Origin: an uncultured Eubacteriaceae bacterium
GTDB taxonomy: Bacteria > Bacillota > Clostridia > Eubacteriales > Eubacteriaceae
DNA length: 8,262 nt
Assembly: GCA_947625175.1 (NCBI GenBank)
Contig: CANQNI010000065.1
Location: forward strand, 1 to 8,262
Direction: 5' to 3'
In this document: positions 5,972 through 8,262 of the stretch, piece by piece
Numbering within the stretch: the stretch's first letter is position 1
Layout: each line of letters opens with the position of its first letter
Position numbers and translations under genes: made by a program
Notes under the pieces: model-generated
Databases searched by the model: none
Seen by the model: the letters and a program-made list of their open reading frames with translations, nothing else
Told to the model about the DNA's origin: nothing

Positions 5972-6026
5972 GTGATTTTCTTATTTATTTCTAAAATTTT
6001 GTAATTTTCTTACTTAAAAACTACTT

Positions 6027-6054
6027 AAAAAAGAACCTCAGAAATCCTGAGGTT
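6027..6054 (-). terminator. Rho-independent terminator after the phosphodiesterase gene
   Basis: The minus strand reads AACCTCAG, loop GATTT, CTGAGGTT, then C and six T residues. This is a perfect 8-bp stem with a 5-base loop and a T-tract. The stem begins inside the stop codon of the phosphodiesterase gene, so it ends the upstream transcription unit with no spacer. Confidence 0.9.
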
Positions 6055-7849
6055 AGACTTTATATAGAATAAGGGCTAGTATCTCTTTTAACTGTTGGGC
6101 TTGATCAGGACGATGTTCGGCGAGAATGGTTTGGGCTAAATGAACATCATTAACGATTAGATAATCAACGTTCTTGTTTAACATATTTAAAATTTCTTCT
6201 TTATTGTCTAGTGTCCAGGCCTGAATCATTTTCCCTCTTAAATGAATCCGGTCTACTGTATCCTGATCAATAGCTTCCTGTTCCAGGCTTAGACTGTCGA
6301 AAGTAAAATTTTCAATATCCCCATAATTGGAAGAGGTTAAGAAAAGTGAGTTAAGTTCAGGGTATTTTTCTTCAATTTCCAGTACATAGGGATAGTTTCC
6401 GCTGGCTATATAAACATCATCTTCCATCTGAAAATCTTTAACGGTACTAACCACCTGATCTACCAGGTCAGTATCATTTTGAATTTTCTTAAGTTCAATA
6501 TTCAGTTTAGCCCGGTCTTTTGCCAAAGTTAACAATTCATCCAGGGTTAGAATAAATTGTCCTGTTGGTTCTTTCGTTTTATTATTTATAATTTCGAGTT
6601 GCCTTAGATCAGCAAAATTCATATTACGGATTCGCTTTAGGCCATCCACTGTAGGAACATCAATGGTATGATTAATAACTAAAATACCATCTTTGGTACG
6701 CTGGATATCACATTCAAGATATTCGGCACCATTTTGAATAGCAGACTCAAAGGCATTTTGGGTACTTTCATAATTCTCGCTGCTGTTTCCCCTGTGAGCT
6801 GTAATAATAGCTCCTGTTTGAGCGATTGTTAAGGCATCTTCACTAATACTTTTAGCGGTTACAGATCCCTGGAAAACACAAAAGGTTATAATAATTACAC
6901 TAATTAATGCTGCTTTTAATCTTCTATTCGCTCTATTTTCAGTAATCGTAATCTCATTATGTTTAAAGTGAAATCCTAGTAGGCCACTAAAATAAAACAG
7001 GGGCATCAGGATTGCCAGTAATGAAAAAAAGCCAATTGCCAGAGGAGATAAAATTTCAATTAAAAGTCTGTAAGTTTCTGTTGAACTTCCTGAAGAAAAT
7101 AAAATAAGATAAGCTATTATTCCCAGAATAAAAAAGATTAAAAATATTCCTACAAATAAGAGAAAGGTAATCAGGATAGTTTTAACCACTTCTTTAAGGC
7201 TTTTTTTAAAATGTTCTTTTAAACTTCTTAAACATAAAACACAACTTGCTAAAATACTCACTTTAAATTTAACAAAATAGATAAACAGGTTTGAAAAGAG
7301 AATTAAAAGGACTAATTCAATTAAGACTGTTAAAAATAAAGTTGAAATTGAAAAAGTAAAATCTGTGTAATACGAAAGGTAGAGTCTTAAGTAAAGTGCT
7401 TCGGCTATTCCTGATTTTAATCCAATATGTAATATTGGAAGAAAAATAATAATAAAGATAAAGGCTAACCAGTTATTAATAGATAAATAATTTAAACTCG
7501 TTAGAATTCCTTCTTTAATTAAGGTAATAATATTAATCTGTTTATTTTCAAGCCCATAGTTTAAGCCAATAATAATCGTTGTAATTTCAATCAGGAAATA
7601 ATAGAGAAAAACCAAAGCAATGATTAAAAATATTAAAATATTGGTTGTGGACTGAAAAACTAAAAGAATATTTTCTGTTGTAATTAGGGTTGTTCCAAAG
7701 CCGGTTATTAAATTCCGCATTAAATGTAAAAAGAAAGGAAACAGTATAAACGTTCCCAGTGCTTTATAGAGAAATTCAAAGAGAATAAGCGTAAAGAAAT
7801 TTAATCTTAGCGCGTCAAAATAATTCTTTAATAAAGTACTTTTAAACAA
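6053..7849 (-). CDS. Glycerophosphodiester phosphodiesterase with N-terminal membrane domain
   Basis: This 598-residue membrane-anchored enzyme is expected to hydrolyse glycerophosphodiesters to glycerol-3-phosphate and an alcohol. Residues 1 to about 335 form a polytopic membrane domain (seven or eight hydrophobic segments) of the type found fused to GDPD domains in Firmicutes. The catalytic domain begins near 345. It contains the H-R-G motif (His352-Arg353), Glu358 in the E-N-x-x-S-T-x-N-A-F segment, Glu379 and Asp381 in L-E-C-D-I-Q, and His394 in V-I-N-H. Further typical marks are L-N-I-E-L-K (Glu452) and I-Q-A-W-T-L-D-N. The usual T-D near the end reads N-D (567-568). The start is TTG, supported by AAGGA seven bases upstream. 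It follows the glycosidase gene by 19 bases, suggesting co-transcription, and ends at a strong terminator. Substrate preference (lipid head groups, teichoic acid debris) is unknown. Confidence 0.92.
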   Translation of the reverse strand: MFKSTLLKNYFDALRLNFFTLILFEFLYKALGTFILFPFFLHLMRNLITGFGTTLITTENILLVFQSTTNILIFLIIALVFLYYFLIEITTIIIGLNYGLENKQINIITLIKEGILTSLNYLSINNWLAFIFIIIFLPILHIGLKSGIAEALYLRLYLSYYTDFTFSISTLFLTVLIELVLLILFSNLFIYFVKFKVSILASCVLCLRSLKEHFKKSLKEVVKTILITFLLFVGIFLIFFILGIIAYLILFSSGSSTETYRLLIEILSPLAIGFFSLLAILMPLFYFSGLLGFHFKHNEITITENRANRRLKAALISVIIITFCVFQGSVTAKSISEDALTIAQTGAIITAHRGNSSENYESTQNAFESAIQNGAEYLECDIQRTKDGILVINHTIDVPTVDGLKRIRNMNFADLRQLEIINNKTKEPTGQFILTLDELLTLAKDRAKLNIELKKIQNDTDLVDQVVSTVKDFQMEDDVYIASGNYPYVLEIEEKYPELNSLFLTSSNYGDIENFTFDSLSLEQEAIDQDTVDRIHLRGKMIQAWTLDNKEEILNMLNKNVDYLIVNDVHLAQTILAEHRPDQAQQLKEILALILYKV

Positions 7850-7856
7850 TCGTGTT

Positions 7857-7861
7857 TCCTT
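7857..7861 (-). promoter_or_regulatory. SD that supports the TTG start of the phosphodiesterase gene
   Basis: Minus-strand AAGGA lies 7 bases before the TTG at 7849, inside the 19-base gap after the upstream stop codon. No ATG is near this position, so the SD decides the start. Confidence 0.7.
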
Positions 7862-7868
7862 CCCAAAT

Positions 7869-8262
7869 TTATTCGGCTATAAATACCGCTGAACTTCTAG
7901 GTTCAAATAATATACTAATCCCGTTTTCTTCTAATTCTGATTCAGTAGTTCCCATTACTTTTTTCCATTTCTTTCCTTTAGGGGGTTCAGGTAGTTTAAC
8001 TGGAACTTCTTCCCAAAAAGCATTAACACCAAAGAGAACTACGTCATCCTCTCCTGTTTCAGGATTTTTACCGGAATACATAACACTAAGATATGGCGTT
8101 TGGTCAGTCACTTGCCCATAAGGAACTTCGGTGTGAACACTCATTAAGGGAAATTCATCCTCAACTGGTTCAAGCTCATTATTTATTGCCGGATGGTTTT
8201 TTCTAAATGCTATTAGTTCTTTTGTATATTCAAAGAGTTCTTTATTCTTTTCTAAATTATCC
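7869..8262 (-). CDS. GH13 alpha-glucan debranching-type enzyme (GlgX/isoamylase/pullulanase-like), C-terminal part
   Basis: Only the last 131 codons are in the window; the frame is open to the edge, and the Met at 8144 is internal, not a start. The visible part opens with a helix, N-L-E-K-N-K-E-L-F-E-Y-T-K-E-L-I-A-F-R-K-N-H-P-A-I. This is the helix that ends the (beta/alpha)8 barrel of GH13 enzymes, where L-I-x-x-R-K-x-H-P is characteristic of debranching and GlgX/pullulanase-type members. A beta-rich C-terminal domain follows (V-V-L-F-G-V-N-A-F-W-E-E-V and a closing S-S-A-V-F-I-A-E). Catalytic residues lie outside the window, so the exact specificity (glycogen debranching, pullulanase or amylase) cannot be decided. 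The end is 19 bases upstream of the phosphodiesterase gene, and both are probably in one operon. Confidence 0.75.
   Translation of the reverse strand, partial: DNLEKNKELFEYTKELIAFRKNHPAINNELEPVEDEFPLMSVHTEVPYGQVTDQTPYLSVMYSGKNPETGEDDVVLFGVNAFWEEVPVKLPEPPKGKKWKKVMGTTESELEENGISILFEPRSSAVFIAE

Larger units (their letters stand above)
5474..6026. other. AT-rich intergenic region without an intact gene
   Basis: Between the terminator of the phosphodiesterase gene and the sensor operon there is no intact coding frame on either strand. It contains a near-consensus minus-strand promoter, a 16-bp palindrome, an 8-4-8 inverted repeat and a decayed plus-strand coding remnant, each listed separately. 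A transcript from the promoter would have a leader of roughly 465 bases before the sensor start. No known riboswitch or T-box pattern was recognised in that leader. Confidence 0.7.

Noticed and set aside
7852..8121. Plus-strand open frame of 89 codons opposite the glycosidase end
   Set aside because: Antisense to a frame that matches GH13 C-terminal sequence; composition is serine/proline-rich and shadow-like.

Overview
The window looks like a chromosomal segment of a low-GC Firmicute (Bacillota). The sequence is AT-rich, Shine-Dalgarno (SD) sites are AGGAGG-type, TTG starts occur, Rho-independent terminators have clear T-tracts, there is a cre-like (CcpA) site, and the gene content is PTS and sugar related. 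The mannose-family PTS, the cre-like site and the membrane-fused glycerophosphodiesterase would suit Lactobacillales or a relative. Genus cannot be told from the sequence. Every intact gene lies on the minus strand, so transcription runs from high to low coordinates. No rRNA, tRNA, CRISPR array or intact insertion sequence was seen.

Region A (8262 to about 6027) holds the C-terminal end of a GH13 alpha-glucan debranching-type enzyme. Nineteen bases downstream is a 598-residue membrane-fused glycerophosphodiester phosphodiesterase with a TTG start, closed by a strong terminator.

Region B (6026 to 5474) is an AT-rich gap with no intact gene. It holds a near-consensus sigma-A promoter facing the sensor operon, a perfect 16-bp palindrome just downstream of it, an 8-4-8 inverted repeat, and a decayed coding remnant on the opposite strand.

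Region C (5473 to 1113) is a tightly overlapped four-gene sensory operon. In order it encodes a membrane-anchored LacI/RbsB-type sugar-binding protein, a six-helix HisKA_3 histidine kinase, a NarL/LuxR response regulator, and a membrane-anchored SBP_bac_1-type solute-binding protein. No ABC permease or ATPase is present, so the two binding proteins look like sensory inputs rather than transport parts. The first gene is interrupted by one in-frame TAG at codon 85, with the rest of its frame intact. The operon ends at a hairpin terminator whose inner stem and loop are also a 13/14 match to a cre site.

Region D (1112 to 1) begins a mannose/sorbose-family PTS operon: IIA, IIB and the start of IIC, with the window edge cutting IIC. 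An 18-bp palindrome upstream, the cre-like site and a weak promoter suggest control by the neighbouring response regulator and by CcpA. The working model is that the sensor operon detects an extracellular sugar and controls the PTS operon next door. That link is inference from position, not shown by the sequence.
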